Shown here in pieces: positions 27,818 to 37,214 of a DNA stretch of 64,000 bases (within the stretch, counting starts at the first letter, position 1; each line of letters starts with the position of its first letter). Source of the DNA: Mesobacillus boroniphilus. GTDB taxonomy: Bacteria > Bacillota > Bacilli > Bacillales > Cytobacillaceae. Under the pieces are notes generated by a model. The model did not search any database and was not told where the DNA came from. It saw nothing but the letters and a program-made list of their open reading frames with translations. The stretch lies in contig NZ_QTKX01000001.1 in assembly GCF_018424685.1 (NCBI RefSeq), positions 248,001 to 312,000 on the forward strand. Direction: 5' to 3'. Position numbers and translations under genes: made by a program.

Positions 27818-28112
27818 CCCAGCTCCAGCGCCTAGCCAGTTTTCATCCCTGTAAAGGCTTCCTGGAGTATCTTGCGAGAAGCGTTAGCTTTGAGCAGCTC
27901 GAGTCGCTTCGGTCCGCTCAGGTGAAGTCAAAGAACGACTTCACCGGTCTGCCCTCCGAGGCACACGATGTGCTAGACCCGCCAGCCACAGGACAAGGAA
28001 AGCATCGGAGCGATTCATCGCACGACCGAAAGCGGTAGCTTTTGGGAGGACGTGGCGTTATCGGCGGGCAGCGCTTGTCGGGGCTGACCAAGGCGCTTGC
28101 GCTTTTCTTATA
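27818..28112 (+). repeat. Dispersed modular element, copy B (~290 bp), inside the app operon
   Basis: Begins CCAGCTCCAGCGCCTAG and ends AGGCGCTTGCGCTTTTCTTA. It carries the GAAGTC/GACTTC and GCACA/TGTGC hairpins of copies A and E plus a further module (CACAGGACAAGGAAAGC... to TCGGGGCTGACC) shared with copy E. It fills almost the whole 420-base gap between appA and appB, so it is transcribed within the operon. Confidence 0.85.
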
Positions 28113-28140
28113 ATCTCTTCATTTTAAAAGGAGAATTGCC

Positions 28141-29091
28141 ATGCTATCTTATATCATTCGCCGAATACTGATGGCCATTCCTTTGCTGCTAGGGATTACG
28201 ATTGTCTCCTTTGCAATTATGAAGCTTGCTCCCGGTGATCCTGCCAGCCTGATGATGGACCCAACGATCAGTCCGGCTGATAAGGAAAGGTTCATGGAAA
28301 GGTACGGGCTTAACGATCCTGTCCATATTCAGTATTTAAAGTGGCTGGGGGCCATGCTTCAGGGTGACTTTGGTACTTCGCTTATCCGCAAAGGTGTTCC
28401 GGTAATTGAAATGATTATGAACAGGATGCCTAATACGATTTTACTGATGGTCGTTTCAACATTCGTGGCCCTGTTAATTTCGATTCCATTTGGAGTCATT
28501 TCTGCTACACGACCGTATTCAAAGCTGGATTATTCAGTTACAGTCACATCATTTCTTGGAGTCGCAACCCCAAACTTCTTCCTGGGCCTGATATTAATCA
28601 TGGTCTTCGCGGTTCAGAACAACTGGTTCCCGACTGGAGGAGTAGCGACATTGAACGCTCCTTTCAGCTTATGGGACAGGATACACCATTTAATCATGCC
28701 GGCATTTGTTTTGGCTTCCGCCGATATGGCTGGACTGACTAGGTATACGAGATCGAGCATGCTCGAAGTGATTAAACAGGATTATATGAGGACTGCGAGA
28801 GCGAAAGGGTTTAGAGAAAACAAAGTCATTTATAAGCACGGTCTCCGTAATGGCCTGATTCCGGTCATAACGATTTTCGGCTTGATGATTCCTTCCTTCA
28901 TAGGCGGGGCAGTCATTGTTGAAAAAATTTTCACCTGGCCAGGGATTGGCTTATTGTTCGTAGACTCCGCGTTCCAGCGGGATTATCCGGTGCTTATGGG
29001 TTTAACAGTGATTTCATCGGTGTTTGTCGTAATCGGGAATCTAATTGCCGATATACTTTACGCAATTTTTGATCCAAGGATCGAGTATTAA
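28141..29091 (+). CDS. appB: Oligopeptide ABC transporter permease AppB
   Basis: A 316-residue membrane subunit with about six helices. The first helix MLSYIIRRILMAIPLLLGITIVSF is typical of the DppB/OppB family, and the cytoplasmic EAA loop RTARAKGFRENKVIYKHGLRNGLIPVI (about 218-244) docks on the ATPases. AAAAGGAG precedes the ATG. The repeat element lies directly upstream. Confidence 0.93.
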   Translation: MLSYIIRRILMAIPLLLGITIVSFAIMKLAPGDPASLMMDPTISPADKERFMERYGLNDPVHIQYLKWLGAMLQGDFGTSLIRKGVPVIEMIMNRMPNTILLMVVSTFVALLISIPFGVISATRPYSKLDYSVTVTSFLGVATPNFFLGLILIMVFAVQNNWFPTGGVATLNAPFSLWDRIHHLIMPAFVLASADMAGLTRYTRSSMLEVIKQDYMRTARAKGFRENKVIYKHGLRNGLIPVITIFGLMIPSFIGGAVIVEKIFTWPGIGLLFVDSAFQRDYPVLMGLTVISSVFVVIGNLIADILYAIFDPRIEY

Positions 29092-29103
29092 GGGGAGGTA
29101 AAC

Positions 29104-30018
29104 ATGGCAAAAACAAATCTAGCTGGAAATAACTCTGGCAGCCTTGACTTGCATGGCATCAAAACCTCGCGGGATACAATGCTCGGGATCATTGTCAGGA
29201 AGTTTTTCAAAAACAAGCTTGCCATTTTTGGCGGATTATTCTTGGTCATCATTATTACGGCAGCACTTTTAGCGCCGGTCATCGCGCCATACTCGCCTTC
29301 TAAACAAAATCTGCTGTTAAAATTGCAGCCGCCTAATAGCGAGCATTGGCTTGGGACCGACCGATTCGGCAGGGATGTATTTTCCAGGCTTTTATATGGG
29401 GCAAGAATATCTCTATTGGTAGGTTTTGCTTCAGTGTTAGGCTCGATTACGATCGGAACCTTTCTTGGAGCTGTAGCTGGTTATGTTGGCGGGATTGTAG
29501 ATGCTATCATCATGCGTTTTGTAGATATCATACTATCAATCCCATCCATTTTCTTATTGATTACTCTCGTTACGATTTTCAAGCCAGGAGTGGATAAGCT
29601 AATTTTAATTTTCGCCCTGCTAGGCTGGACAACTACTGCCCGTCTTGTGAGAGGTGAGTTCCTATCATTAAGGTCAAGGGAATTTGTCCTAGCATCCAAA
29701 ACGATTGGAACAAGGACACATACGATTATTTTTTCACACATCCTGCCCAATGCTATGGGGCCAATCATTGTATCAGCCACATTGGCAGTAGGCTATGTCA
29801 TTCTGGCAGAATCAGGGTTAAGTTATTTGGGACTAGGCATTCAGCCTCCGGACGCAAGTTGGGGAAACATGCTACAGGACGCACAAAATTTCACGATTCT
29901 ATTAAAATCATGGTGGTACCCGCTGGCACCAGGATTAATGATCTTGTTGACCGTCATTTGTTTTAACTTTGTCGGCGATGGACTCAGGGATGCGCTCGAC
30001 CCGAAAATAAATGAGTAG
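29104..30018 (+). CDS. appC: Oligopeptide ABC transporter permease AppC
   Basis: A 304-residue membrane subunit paired with AppB. A polar N-terminal tail is followed by the [25 protein letters not shown] motif of the OppC/DppC family (about 82-106) and the EAA loop [29 protein letters not shown]. It starts 12 bases after appB behind AGGGGAGG and is the last gene of the operon. Confidence 0.93.
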   Translation: MAKTNLAGNNSGSLDLHGIKTSRDTMLGIIVRKFFKNKLAIFGGLFLVIIITAALLAPVIAPYSPSKQNLLLKLQPPNSEHWLGTDRFGRDVFSRLLYGARISLLVGFASVLGSITIGTFLGAVAGYVGGIVDAIIMRFVDIILSIPSIFLLITLVTIFKPGVDKLILIFALLGWTTTARLVRGEFLSLRSREFVLASKTIGTRTHTIIFSHILPNAMGPIIVSATLAVGYVILAESGLSYLGLGIQPPDASWGNMLQDAQNFTILLKSWWYPLAPGLMILLTVICFNFVGDGLRDALDPKINE

Positions 30019-30083
30019 CATTTTTAACGACTCGAAACTTTATAAACAGCGAGCACCTATTCAAAGAGTAATCTTCTGTTAGA

Positions 30084-30111
30084 TAAAAGCCAGGTAATCC
30101 TGGCTTTTTCT
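30084..30111 (+). terminator. Terminator after appC
   Basis: AAAAGCCAGG-TAA-TCCTGGCTTTTT, a tight stem with T-run. Confidence 0.85.
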
Positions 30112-30115
30112 ATGT

Positions 30116-30420
30116 TAAGGAGTTTATAAAGTTAATAGGTTGTGGAAAACCATATGTAGTTTTCGTAATCCAGCTCCAGCGCCTAGCCCCTCGAGTCGCT
30201 TGTCTAGCTGCGGCTCCTAACTCCTCGAGACGCTTGTCTAGTGTCGCCTCCTAAAAACTCCGAAACTTCAACTCCGCCGACAGAAGCAAAAAAGCGCTTC
30301 TTTGTCGGAGTCTCCAGTTTCAGCGTTTCTGGGCAGTCGGCTATACATTTCGATTTCGGTCCTGCCAATGAAGTCAAAGAACGACATCACCGGTCGGTCC
30401 TCCAGCGCTTTTTGTTCATG
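30116..30420 (+). repeat. Dispersed modular element, copy C (~300 bp)
   Basis: Opens with a TATAAAGTTA...GTTGTGGAAAACCATATGTAG segment shared with copy E, then CAGCTCCAGCGCCTAGCC, a C(T/C)CCTCGAGACGCTTGTCTAG module, a CAGAAGC...AAGCGCTTCTTTGTCGGAGTC module and an imperfect GAAGTC/GACATC hairpin, ending CCAGCGCTTTTTG. It lacks the GCACACGATGTGC module of A, B and E. It lies between the appC terminator and yjaZ. Confidence 0.8.
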
Positions 30421-30516
30421 TTGGGAAAATTTTAAAAATGATCAGGACTTTCCCGAACTAATGGCCTTTATTTTCATAGAATAGCTGTAAAAGTGATTTT
30501 CTTCGGAGGGAGAGCA

Positions 30517-31304
30517 ATGGGGTAGTCAGGACTGATCGATGGTTAGAAACTGATTTTAACAGTCCGAAACGGATATGTGAAAAGCTGGTTGATTATTTTG
30601 AAGGTGAAGTCGACTCAAAAAAAATATACGGTTATTTAAAGAACTTTGGCATGTACAAGCCGGACCCCAGAACCAGGAAGACCCTGGAAGAGCTAGATGC
30701 AGGGGAATTTTGGTCTGTGACAGAAGAAATTTTTATGAAGTATAAAAGAAAGTGGAAAGGTCCGGACATTCCAATCTTCATCTTTCCTATGGATCATTCG
30801 AATGCCAGGTTAATGAGGGAAGGGAAAGGAAAATCGGGTCTATCCTTCATTGATAAAATGTTTATTTTCCTTACACCGATAAATGATGAGAAAGAGTTGG
30901 AAGCATTGTTTGTCCACGAATATCACCATGTATGCAGGATGCGGGCACAAAAGAAAAACCCTGAGGAATATACTCTCCTTGATTCAATTATTTTAGAGGG
31001 TCTTGCAGAGCATGCAGTTGCCGAAAATTGCGGTGAAAAATATACAGGAGATTGGAGCAGACGATATTCGACAAAAGTTTTGGCTGAGTTTTGGGAAAAT
31101 GAGCTTGCAGAAAAGCTTTCACTCAAGAGGAATGACCGTCAGCATGATGAACTTTTGTTTGGATTAGGGAGCAAGCCTAGGCTTCTAGGCTATGCAATGG
31201 GCTATGAAATTGTAAAACAATATAAACAACATGGATATTTTACTGAAAAAGCATCGTTTAAGCTTCCTGCCAATGAATTTACAAAGTTACTAAAATTTCA
31301 ATAA
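30517..31304 (+). CDS. yjaZ: YjaZ, DUF2268 putative metalloprotease (5' frameshift)
   Basis: A predicted Zn-protease-like protein (DUF2268) with the gluzincin motif HEYHH in FVHEYHHVCRMR and a downstream LEGLAEHAVAE that supplies a further metal-binding residue. The frame downstream of 30651 (217 residues) lacks the usual N-terminus. Coding-like sequence (VRTDRWLETDFNS...) continues upstream in the same frame to about 30522 without any start codon. ATG 30517, six bases after GGAGGG, would enter that frame only if the run of four Gs at 30519-30522 had one more G; as written it meets TAG at once. With the extra base the protein would be about 262 residues, near the B. subtilis length. Either a base is missing in the sequence or the gene is damaged. 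Confidence 0.75.
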
Positions 31305-31316
31305 ATTTCAACGCGG

Positions 31317-31348
31317 GAAAAACCCTGTTATAACGGGGTTTTTTATTA
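31317..31348 (+). terminator. Terminator after yjaZ
   Basis: AAAAACCCTGTTATAACGGGGTTTTTT, hairpin with T-run. Confidence 0.8.
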
Positions 31349-31388
31349 TTTTTGAAAAATTATAAATTTCCCAATTGAAAAAAAAGTA

Positions 31389-31449
31389 TTGCAAATGTAA
31401 TAAATCTGTAATAACATTTTATTAAAATATATTGAATTTGCAGAATATT
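31389..31449 (+). promoter_or_regulatory. CodY-like box before the second D-F-A-B-C operon
   Basis: AATTTGCAGAATATT at 31435-31449 matches 13 of 15 positions of the CodY motif. A weak promoter candidate is TTGCAA (31389) with TAACAT (31412). The box lies in the 5' leader, 31 bases before the first gene. Confidence 0.55.
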
Positions 31450-31479
31450 TTATTATTTAAAATGTGAGAAGGTGTCCAA

Positions 31480-32502
31480 ATGAGCAACTATTCAATACAT
31501 AAAGAAGCACCTTTGCTTGAGGTCAAGAACCTTGAAACAGCATTTGATATCGATGGTGAATTTTATAACGCTGTAGACAAGGTCAGTTTTGCTGTCAAAC
31601 CACGGCAGATTGTCGGGGTTGTTGGCGAATCAGGGTGCGGGAAATCGGTTATGAGCCTTTCAGTCATGCAGCTCCTTCCAAAAGGGGTTGGCAAAATCCG
31701 TGGCGGGGAAATCGTTTTCGAAGGAGTCCACCTGGAAAAAATGTCCGAAAAGGAAATGAACAAAATCCGCGGGCGCGATATCTCGATGATCTTCCAGGAA
31801 CCAATGACATCGATGAACCCGGTTTTCACAATCGGATTCCAGCTTCAGGAAGTGTTATTCAACCATACAAAAATATCAAAAGCAGAGGCAAGGCAAAAAA
31901 GCGTTGCGCTGCTGAAAAGCGTTGGTATATCACGACCTGAAAAAATAGTTGATGAATATCCACACCAGCTTTCCGGGGGTATGAGACAAAGGGTTATGAT
32001 CGCGATGGCAATCGCTAATCAGCCGAAGCTCCTGATTGCCGATGAGCCAACGACTGCACTGGATGTAACCGTACAAGCCCAGATCCTTGATTTGCTTAAG
32101 AGCATCCAGGAAGTAAATGATATGTCAGTCATCATGATCACGCATGATCTTGGCGTTGTCGCTGAGATGTGTGATGAAGTCATCGTAATGTATGCAGGCC
32201 GCATCGTTGAACGAGCTGATGTTGACACACTTTTCTATAATCCGAAGCATCCATACACAGAATTGATGATGGGTGCCATCCCGAAAATGGACGAGGAAAA
32301 AGAAGAATTAAGCTCGATCAAAGGGATCGTCCCGTCACTTAAGAATATGCCGGCAACTGGTTGCCGTTTCGCAAACCGCTGTCCGAAAGCAATGCCAGAG
32401 TGTACAAGTATCACTCCACAGCTTGGAGAAGTCGAGCAAGGACATGAAGTGGCGTGCATTCTATATGAAGCAAGTATGCCAAAAGAAGGGGTTAAGGCAT
32501 AA
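31480..32502 (+). CDS. Peptide ABC transporter ATP-binding protein (OppD/AppD type), second operon
   Basis: A 340-residue ATPase with Walker A GESGCGKS (about 49-56), signature LSGGMRQR (about 162-169), Walker [13 protein letters not shown] and the C-terminal oligopeptide motif CRFANRCPKAMPEC. It is a paralogue of AppD. It opens a second operon of the same D-F-A-B-C order, and its stop overlaps the next start by one base (TAATG). The ribosome site is AAGGTG. Substrate is predicted to be peptides, range unknown. Confidence 0.9.
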   Translation: MSNYSIHKEAPLLEVKNLETAFDIDGEFYNAVDKVSFAVKPRQIVGVVGESGCGKSVMSLSVMQLLPKGVGKIRGGEIVFEGVHLEKMSEKEMNKIRGRDISMIFQEPMTSMNPVFTIGFQLQEVLFNHTKISKAEARQKSVALLKSVGISRPEKIVDEYPHQLSGGMRQRVMIAMAIANQPKLLIADEPTTALDVTVQAQILDLLKSIQEVNDMSVIMITHDLGVVAEMCDEVIVMYAGRIVERADVDTLFYNPKHPYTELMMGAIPKMDEEKEELSSIKGIVPSLKNMPATGCRFANRCPKAMPECTSITPQLGEVEQGHEVACILYEASMPKEGVKA

Positions 32503-33488
32503 TGAGCAATACAACTTTAGTAGAAAAAGAGAATTTGCTGGAAATTAAGAATCTGAAAACCTATTATCCTGTAAAAGGTGGTTTTTTCCGCCGCACAATC
32601 GGCAATGTTAAGGCTGTCGATGATGTCTCATTTGAAATTAAAAAGGGTGAAACATTGGGACTTGTAGGGGAATCAGGCTGCGGCAAGTCTACAACGGGAA
32701 GAACGATCATCCGCCTGCTGAATGCAACCGATGGTGAAATTATCTTTGAAGGCAAGGATATCACTAAACTAAGAGGCAAGACACTCCAGGCGATCCGTCA
32801 GGATATCCAGATGGTCTTCCAGGATCCCTATGCTTCACTTAATCCGATGCAGATGGTTGGAGACATTGTCTCTGAACCAATAAGAAACTTCAAGAATGCA
32901 AGCATGACGGATCTTAAAGATGAGGTAATGGATTTATTAACAAAGGTTGGTCTACCTGAAGATGCTTATTATAAATACGCCCATGAATTTTCTGGTGGGC
33001 AGAGACAAAGGATCGGCATTGCCAGGGCGCTGGCGCTGAGACCGAAACTTATCATCGCAGATGAGCCGGTATCAGCACTGGACGTATCCGTTCAATCCCA
33101 GGTTCTGAATCTATTGAAAGAGCTTCAGAAGGAATTTGACCTAACATTCTTATTTATCGCTCATGACCTTAGTGTCGTTAAGCATATGAGTGACCGGATC
33201 GGCGTAATGTATCTCGGCAATATGGTTGAAATTGCCGATCGCAACAGCATGTATGCTGAGCCGCTCCACCCATATACACAGGCTTTGATCTCAGCCATTC
33301 CAATGCCGGACCCGCGCAGGAAGAAGGAAAGGATCGTACTTGAAGGAGACGTGCCAAGTCCATTGAACCCTCCGACAGGATGCCCATTCCATCCGCGCTG
33401 CCCAGCTGCGATGGCAGAGTGTTCCCAAGTGAAGCCAGCTTTAAAGGAGGTGAAGCCAGGACACCGAGTTGCTTGCCACCTTTACTAG
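32502..33488 (+). CDS. Peptide ABC transporter ATP-binding protein (OppF/AppF type), second operon
   Basis: A 328-residue ATPase with Walker A GESGCGKS (about 59-66), signature FSGGQRQR, Walker B LIIADEPVSALD and C-terminal CPFHPRCPAAMAEC. It is translationally coupled to the preceding gene and followed by the binding protein after 45 bases. Confidence 0.9.
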   Translation: MSNTTLVEKENLLEIKNLKTYYPVKGGFFRRTIGNVKAVDDVSFEIKKGETLGLVGESGCGKSTTGRTIIRLLNATDGEIIFEGKDITKLRGKTLQAIRQDIQMVFQDPYASLNPMQMVGDIVSEPIRNFKNASMTDLKDEVMDLLTKVGLPEDAYYKYAHEFSGGQRQRIGIARALALRPKLIIADEPVSALDVSVQSQVLNLLKELQKEFDLTFLFIAHDLSVVKHMSDRIGVMYLGNMVEIADRNSMYAEPLHPYTQALISAIPMPDPRRKKERIVLEGDVPSPLNPPTGCPFHPRCPAAMAECSQVKPALKEVKPGHRVACHLY

Positions 33489-33533
33489 GGCAATAATTTT
33501 TACAAAAAATATAAGAAAAATGGGGGGAAAACC

Positions 33534-35255
33534 ATGAAGAAACCATTGCTTTGGCTAGCTATGCTAGTATTGGTTTTATCAACATTCCTTGCTGCGTGCA
33601 GCGGAGGAGAAAAAGAGAAGACAACAACTGATCCAAAAGATGATGACAAGGACAACGCAGCAGAAGAAACAGGACCGCAAGATGGCGGTACATTGACTTA
33701 CGCTTTAAGCTCTGAGTTCAAAGGCCTTTTGAACTGGAACTTCTACGATGCTGACGGAGACGATGACATCATCGCATTCTTCGACGATGCATTGATCGAC
33801 TATGATGAAAACCTTAAAGCAGAACCAAACATCGCTAGCTGGACTACTGATGACAACAAAGTTTTCACATTCACATTTGAAAAAGGCGTAAAATGGCACA
33901 ATGGCGAAGAACTAACAGTTCATGACTGGGTATTCGCTATCGAAACTATTGCTACTCTTGGTGGAGAACACCAGCGTTGGTCTAACGTCAACACAATCGA
34001 AGGTGCAAAGGATTTCAATGAAGGAAAGACTGAAAAGATTGCTGGTCTTGAAGTTGTTGATGACTACACATTGAAAATCACTTTTGACAAAGCTCGTGTA
34101 AACAACCTTGACAATGTGTGGGCTTACCCGCTTTCTCGCAAGGAGTTTGAAGGAATCGATCCTAAGGACATGGCTGCTTCTGAGCAGGTCCGTACTAAGC
34201 CTGTAGGAACTGGTCCATTCAAAGTATCAAAGGTTATTCCTGGTGAATCAGTAGAACTAGTTAAAAACGAAAACTACTGGAAAGGCGCACCTCACTTAGA
34301 TAAGATCGTCGTTAAAGTTATCGATACTTCACTTACAACGGGAGAACTTAAGAATGGAAGCCTTGACATGACTCCATTCCACCCAACAGTTCTTCCTGAA
34401 ATCGAAGCTCTTGATAACGTTGAAGTGGTAAGATTCCCTGGCTTATCATACTACTACATTGGCTTCAAGCTTGGTAAATACGATGGTAAGAAAAACGTAA
34501 TGGATAAAGACAAGTACGCAAGCAAAGAATTGCGTCAGGCTATGCTTTTCGCAATCAACCGCGAAGAGTGGGTTAAAGCTTTCTTCAGCGGACTAGGACA
34601 GCCGCTTAACCGTCCAATCCCATCTGCACACTGGATTGCTGCAGATAACAAAGATATGCCTGTACAATATGAGTACAACCCGGAAAAAGCGAAAGAAATC
34701 CTTGATAAAGCTGGTTACGTAGATAAGGATGGAGACGGATTCCGTGAAGATCCAAAAGGCGAGAAGTTCGTTGTTAAGTTCTCTCACTATGCAACTGGTA
34801 ACCCAACTTTCGAAGCACGTGCTAAAGCTATGACTCAGTACTGGGAAGAAGTTGGTTTGAAATCTGAGCTTCAAATGACTGATGTTAACCTTTACTACGA
34901 TCAACTTGAAAAAGATGACCCAGCTCTAGAAGTATTCTATGGCGGATGGGGAACTGGTTCAGATCCAGATCCACTACCACTTTGGGGTATCGAATCTGTT
35001 TGGAACTACCCACGTTGGGTAAATGAAGATGCTCAAAAACTTCTAGAAGACGCTGTTGACCTAGAAGTAGTAGGAACTGACACTGAGAAGCGTGCAAAGC
35101 TTTATGCTGACTGGCAAAAGATTTTCAACGAAGAAGTTCCAGCACTTCCAATCCTTGAGCTAGAAGAAGTAATGGCTGTTTCTAAGCGTGTTCAAGGCGT
35201 TAAGTTCGATGTTTCTGGCTCTAACTCACCTCATGAATGGTGGATCAAGCAATAA
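33534..35255 (+). CDS. Peptide-binding lipoprotein, second operon
   Basis: A 573-residue solute-binding protein of family 5. Lipobox TFLAAC puts the lipidated cysteine at about residue 22, followed by an acidic, lysine-rich linker (SGGEKEKTTTDPKDDDKD...). The mature start DGGTLTYALSSEFKGLLNWNFYDADG differs from AppA, so this is not a recent duplicate of the first operon. Codon choice (frequent GCT, AAC, CGT, GTA) is more biased than in the permease genes around it, a mark of high expression. Strong GGGGGG-type ribosome site before ATG 33534. Confidence 0.9.
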   Translation: MKKPLLWLAMLVLVLSTFLAACSGGEKEKTTTDPKDDDKDNAAEETGPQDGGTLTYALSSEFKGLLNWNFYDADGDDDIIAFFDDALIDYDENLKAEPNIASWTTDDNKVFTFTFEKGVKWHNGEELTVHDWVFAIETIATLGGEHQRWSNVNTIEGAKDFNEGKTEKIAGLEVVDDYTLKITFDKARVNNLDNVWAYPLSRKEFEGIDPKDMAASEQVRTKPVGTGPFKVSKVIPGESVELVKNENYWKGAPHLDKIVVKVIDTSLTTGELKNGSLDMTPFHPTVLPEIEALDNVEVVRFPGLSYYYIGFKLGKYDGKKNVMDKDKYASKELRQAMLFAINREEWVKAFFSGLGQPLNRPIPSAHWIAADNKDMPVQYEYNPEKAKEILDKAGYVDKDGDGFREDPKGEKFVVKFSHYATGNPTFEARAKAMTQYWEEVGLKSELQMTDVNLYYDQLEKDDPALEVFYGGWGTGSDPDPLPLWGIESVWNYPRWVNEDAQKLLEDAVDLEVVGTDTEKRAKLYADWQKIFNEEVPALPILELEEVMAVSKRVQGVKFDVSGSNSPHEWWIKQ

Positions 35256-35292
35256 TCATTAAGCCCCACCTATTCAGTTAAGGAGAATGCAT

Positions 35293-36258
35293 ATGCTTAA
35301 ATACAGTTTACGACGCATACTCGGCATGATTCCTATGCTTTTCCTTATCTCCATTGTAGTGTTTTCCCTGGCGAAACTTATGCCAGGGGACTCACTAAGT
35401 GGGGAAATCGATCCGAACAATACGGATCCGGCATACATAGAAGAGATGCGCGAAAAGCTTGGTTACAATGACCCTGTCCATATTCAATATTTTACTTGGA
35501 TAACAAACTTCATGCAGGGAGACTTCGGGAAATCAACCCGTTATAAAATCCCAGCAAGTGAAATCATTGGAGAACGTTTGCCGAATACGATATTCCTAGG
35601 TTTTTCGAGTATTTTAATCACTTATATTCTTGCGTTTATAATGGGTATTTATGCCGGCAGGAAGCCATATACACTCGGCGATAATGTCATAGGTACCGCC
35701 AACTATATAGGACTGGCACTTCCTTCATTTGTTGCAGGGGTGTTCGCAATCTATTTTTTCTCATTCACATTAGGCTGGTTCCCTTCAAACGGTTCCGTGG
35801 ACATTTCCACAACAGAAGGTACAGCTGCATATTGGTTAAGCAGAATTCATCATGTTTTCTTACCAGCACTAGTATTAGGTTTATTGAGTACTGCAAGCTA
35901 TACGCAATTCCTGCGTAATGACATTATAGAAAACAGCCGTAAGGATTTTGTAAGAACGGCACGTGCAAAGGGAACACCTGAAAAGAAAATCTATAATCAG
36001 CATATCTTGCGTAATTCTATTATCCCGCTGATTACTTTCCTGGGATTCGACATCGTTGCATTGGTCGGTGGAGCAATCATCACTGAAACAATCTTCACTT
36101 ATCCGGGAATTGGTCAATTATTCTTGAACTCTGTCAGTCAAAGAGACTATCCAGTCTTAATGACTTTGACTATGATGTTTTCATTCTTGACACTGTTTGG
36201 AAACCTTGTTGCAGACATATTATATGGAATCGTTGATCCAAGGATCAGGCTTGATTAA
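35293..36258 (+). CDS. Peptide ABC transporter permease (OppB type), second operon
   Basis: A 321-residue membrane protein. First helix LRRILGMIPMLFLISIVVFSLAKL, the PG(I)GQLFLNS motif and the EAA loop RTARAKGTPEKKIYNQHILRNSIIPLI identify the family. ATG 35293 is preferred over 35287 because AAGGAG ends at 35285. Confidence 0.92.
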   Translation: MLKYSLRRILGMIPMLFLISIVVFSLAKLMPGDSLSGEIDPNNTDPAYIEEMREKLGYNDPVHIQYFTWITNFMQGDFGKSTRYKIPASEIIGERLPNTIFLGFSSILITYILAFIMGIYAGRKPYTLGDNVIGTANYIGLALPSFVAGVFAIYFFSFTLGWFPSNGSVDISTTEGTAAYWLSRIHHVFLPALVLGLLSTASYTQFLRNDIIENSRKDFVRTARAKGTPEKKIYNQHILRNSIIPLITFLGFDIVALVGGAIITETIFTYPGIGQLFLNSVSQRDYPVLMTLTMMFSFLTLFGNLVADILYGIVDPRIRLD

Positions 36259-36269
36259 GGAGGATGGCT

Positions 36270-37178
36270 ATGGAAGTTTCTACATCAAATAATACACAGA
36301 TTAACCTGAAGCCGGAAAAAGGCCTGTCTCCTTGGGCCATCGCTAGAAGGAAATTCATGAAAAACAAATTGGCGATGACAAGCTTGATCTTCTTGATTTT
36401 CGTAATGATCGTCTCTTTTCTGGCTCCATACATTACAACAACAGATATCACAAGAATCAACATTGGCTCGATGTCCTTAAAGCCATCTGCAGAGAACTGG
36501 TTGGGAACGGACAAAAACGGGCGTGACGTTTTTACCAGATTGTTATACGGCGGAAGGGTATCACTCTTAGTCGGTATTAGCTGTACACTATTCGTAATCA
36601 TTTTTGGAACCATTGTAGGATCAATCGCAGGATATTTCGGTGGAATTGTTGACAGCATGCTCATGCGATTTACTGATTTCGTCTTGAACTTCCCGTTCCT
36701 GGTATTCGTTATCGTATTGGCTACAATTTTCCATGGTAAAATCAATGGTCTTGTTATCCTGATTATGGTTATCAGCTTGCTGAGCTGGGGCGGGGTAGCG
36801 AGGATCGTCCGAAGCAAGATTTTGGCTGAAAAGGAGAATGAATACATTCTTGCTTCCATCTCAATCGGATGTTCACCATTCAAAGTAATCACAAAGCATT
36901 TACTTCCAAACGTCCTTTCAACAATCATCGTACAGGCAACAATCCTGTTCGCTTCCATGATTGTCGCAGAAACAGGACTAAGCTTCTTAGGATTCGGTGT
37001 CCCATCCGAAATTCCATCATGGGGTAACATGCTTGCATTCGCAAATGAACCAGACGTATTACAGGGAAAGCCGTGGATCTGGATTCCACCAGCTCTTGCC
37101 ATCACACTCACGATCTTGTCAATCAACTTCGTAGGTGAAGGCTTAAAAGATGCATTGAATCCAAGATCACGCCGTTAA
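36270..37178 (+). CDS. Peptide ABC transporter permease (OppC type), second operon
   Basis: A 302-residue membrane protein with the GTDKNGRDVFTRLLYGGRVSLLVG motif and the EAA loop ILASISIGCSPFKVITKHLLPNVLSTIIV. ATG 36270 stands six bases after AAGGAGG, while ATG 36264 directly abuts it. Last gene of the operon. Confidence 0.92.
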   Translation: MEVSTSNNTQINLKPEKGLSPWAIARRKFMKNKLAMTSLIFLIFVMIVSFLAPYITTTDITRINIGSMSLKPSAENWLGTDKNGRDVFTRLLYGGRVSLLVGISCTLFVIIFGTIVGSIAGYFGGIVDSMLMRFTDFVLNFPFLVFVIVLATIFHGKINGLVILIMVISLLSWGGVARIVRSKILAEKENEYILASISIGCSPFKVITKHLLPNVLSTIIVQATILFASMIVAETGLSFLGFGVPSEIPSWGNMLAFANEPDVLQGKPWIWIPPALAITLTILSINFVGEGLKDALNPRSRR

Positions 37179-37213
37179 AAAATCTACCATACAAAGGTAG
37201 ATTTTTTATTTTG
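37177..37213. terminator. Bidirectional terminator between second peptide operon and NERD gene
   Basis: AAAAAATCTACC-n7-GGTAGATTTTTT, flanked by A and T runs, between convergent genes. Confidence 0.85.
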
Positions 37214-37214
37214 G

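Noticed and set aside
30241..30484. Open frames of 60-64 codons before yjaZ
   Set aside because: They fall in copy C of the dispersed element and differ from copy E by frameshifts.
36245..37126. 293-codon minus-strand frame opposite the OppC-type gene
   Set aside because: The plus-strand permease has clear motifs; the antisense product has none and no ribosome site was found.
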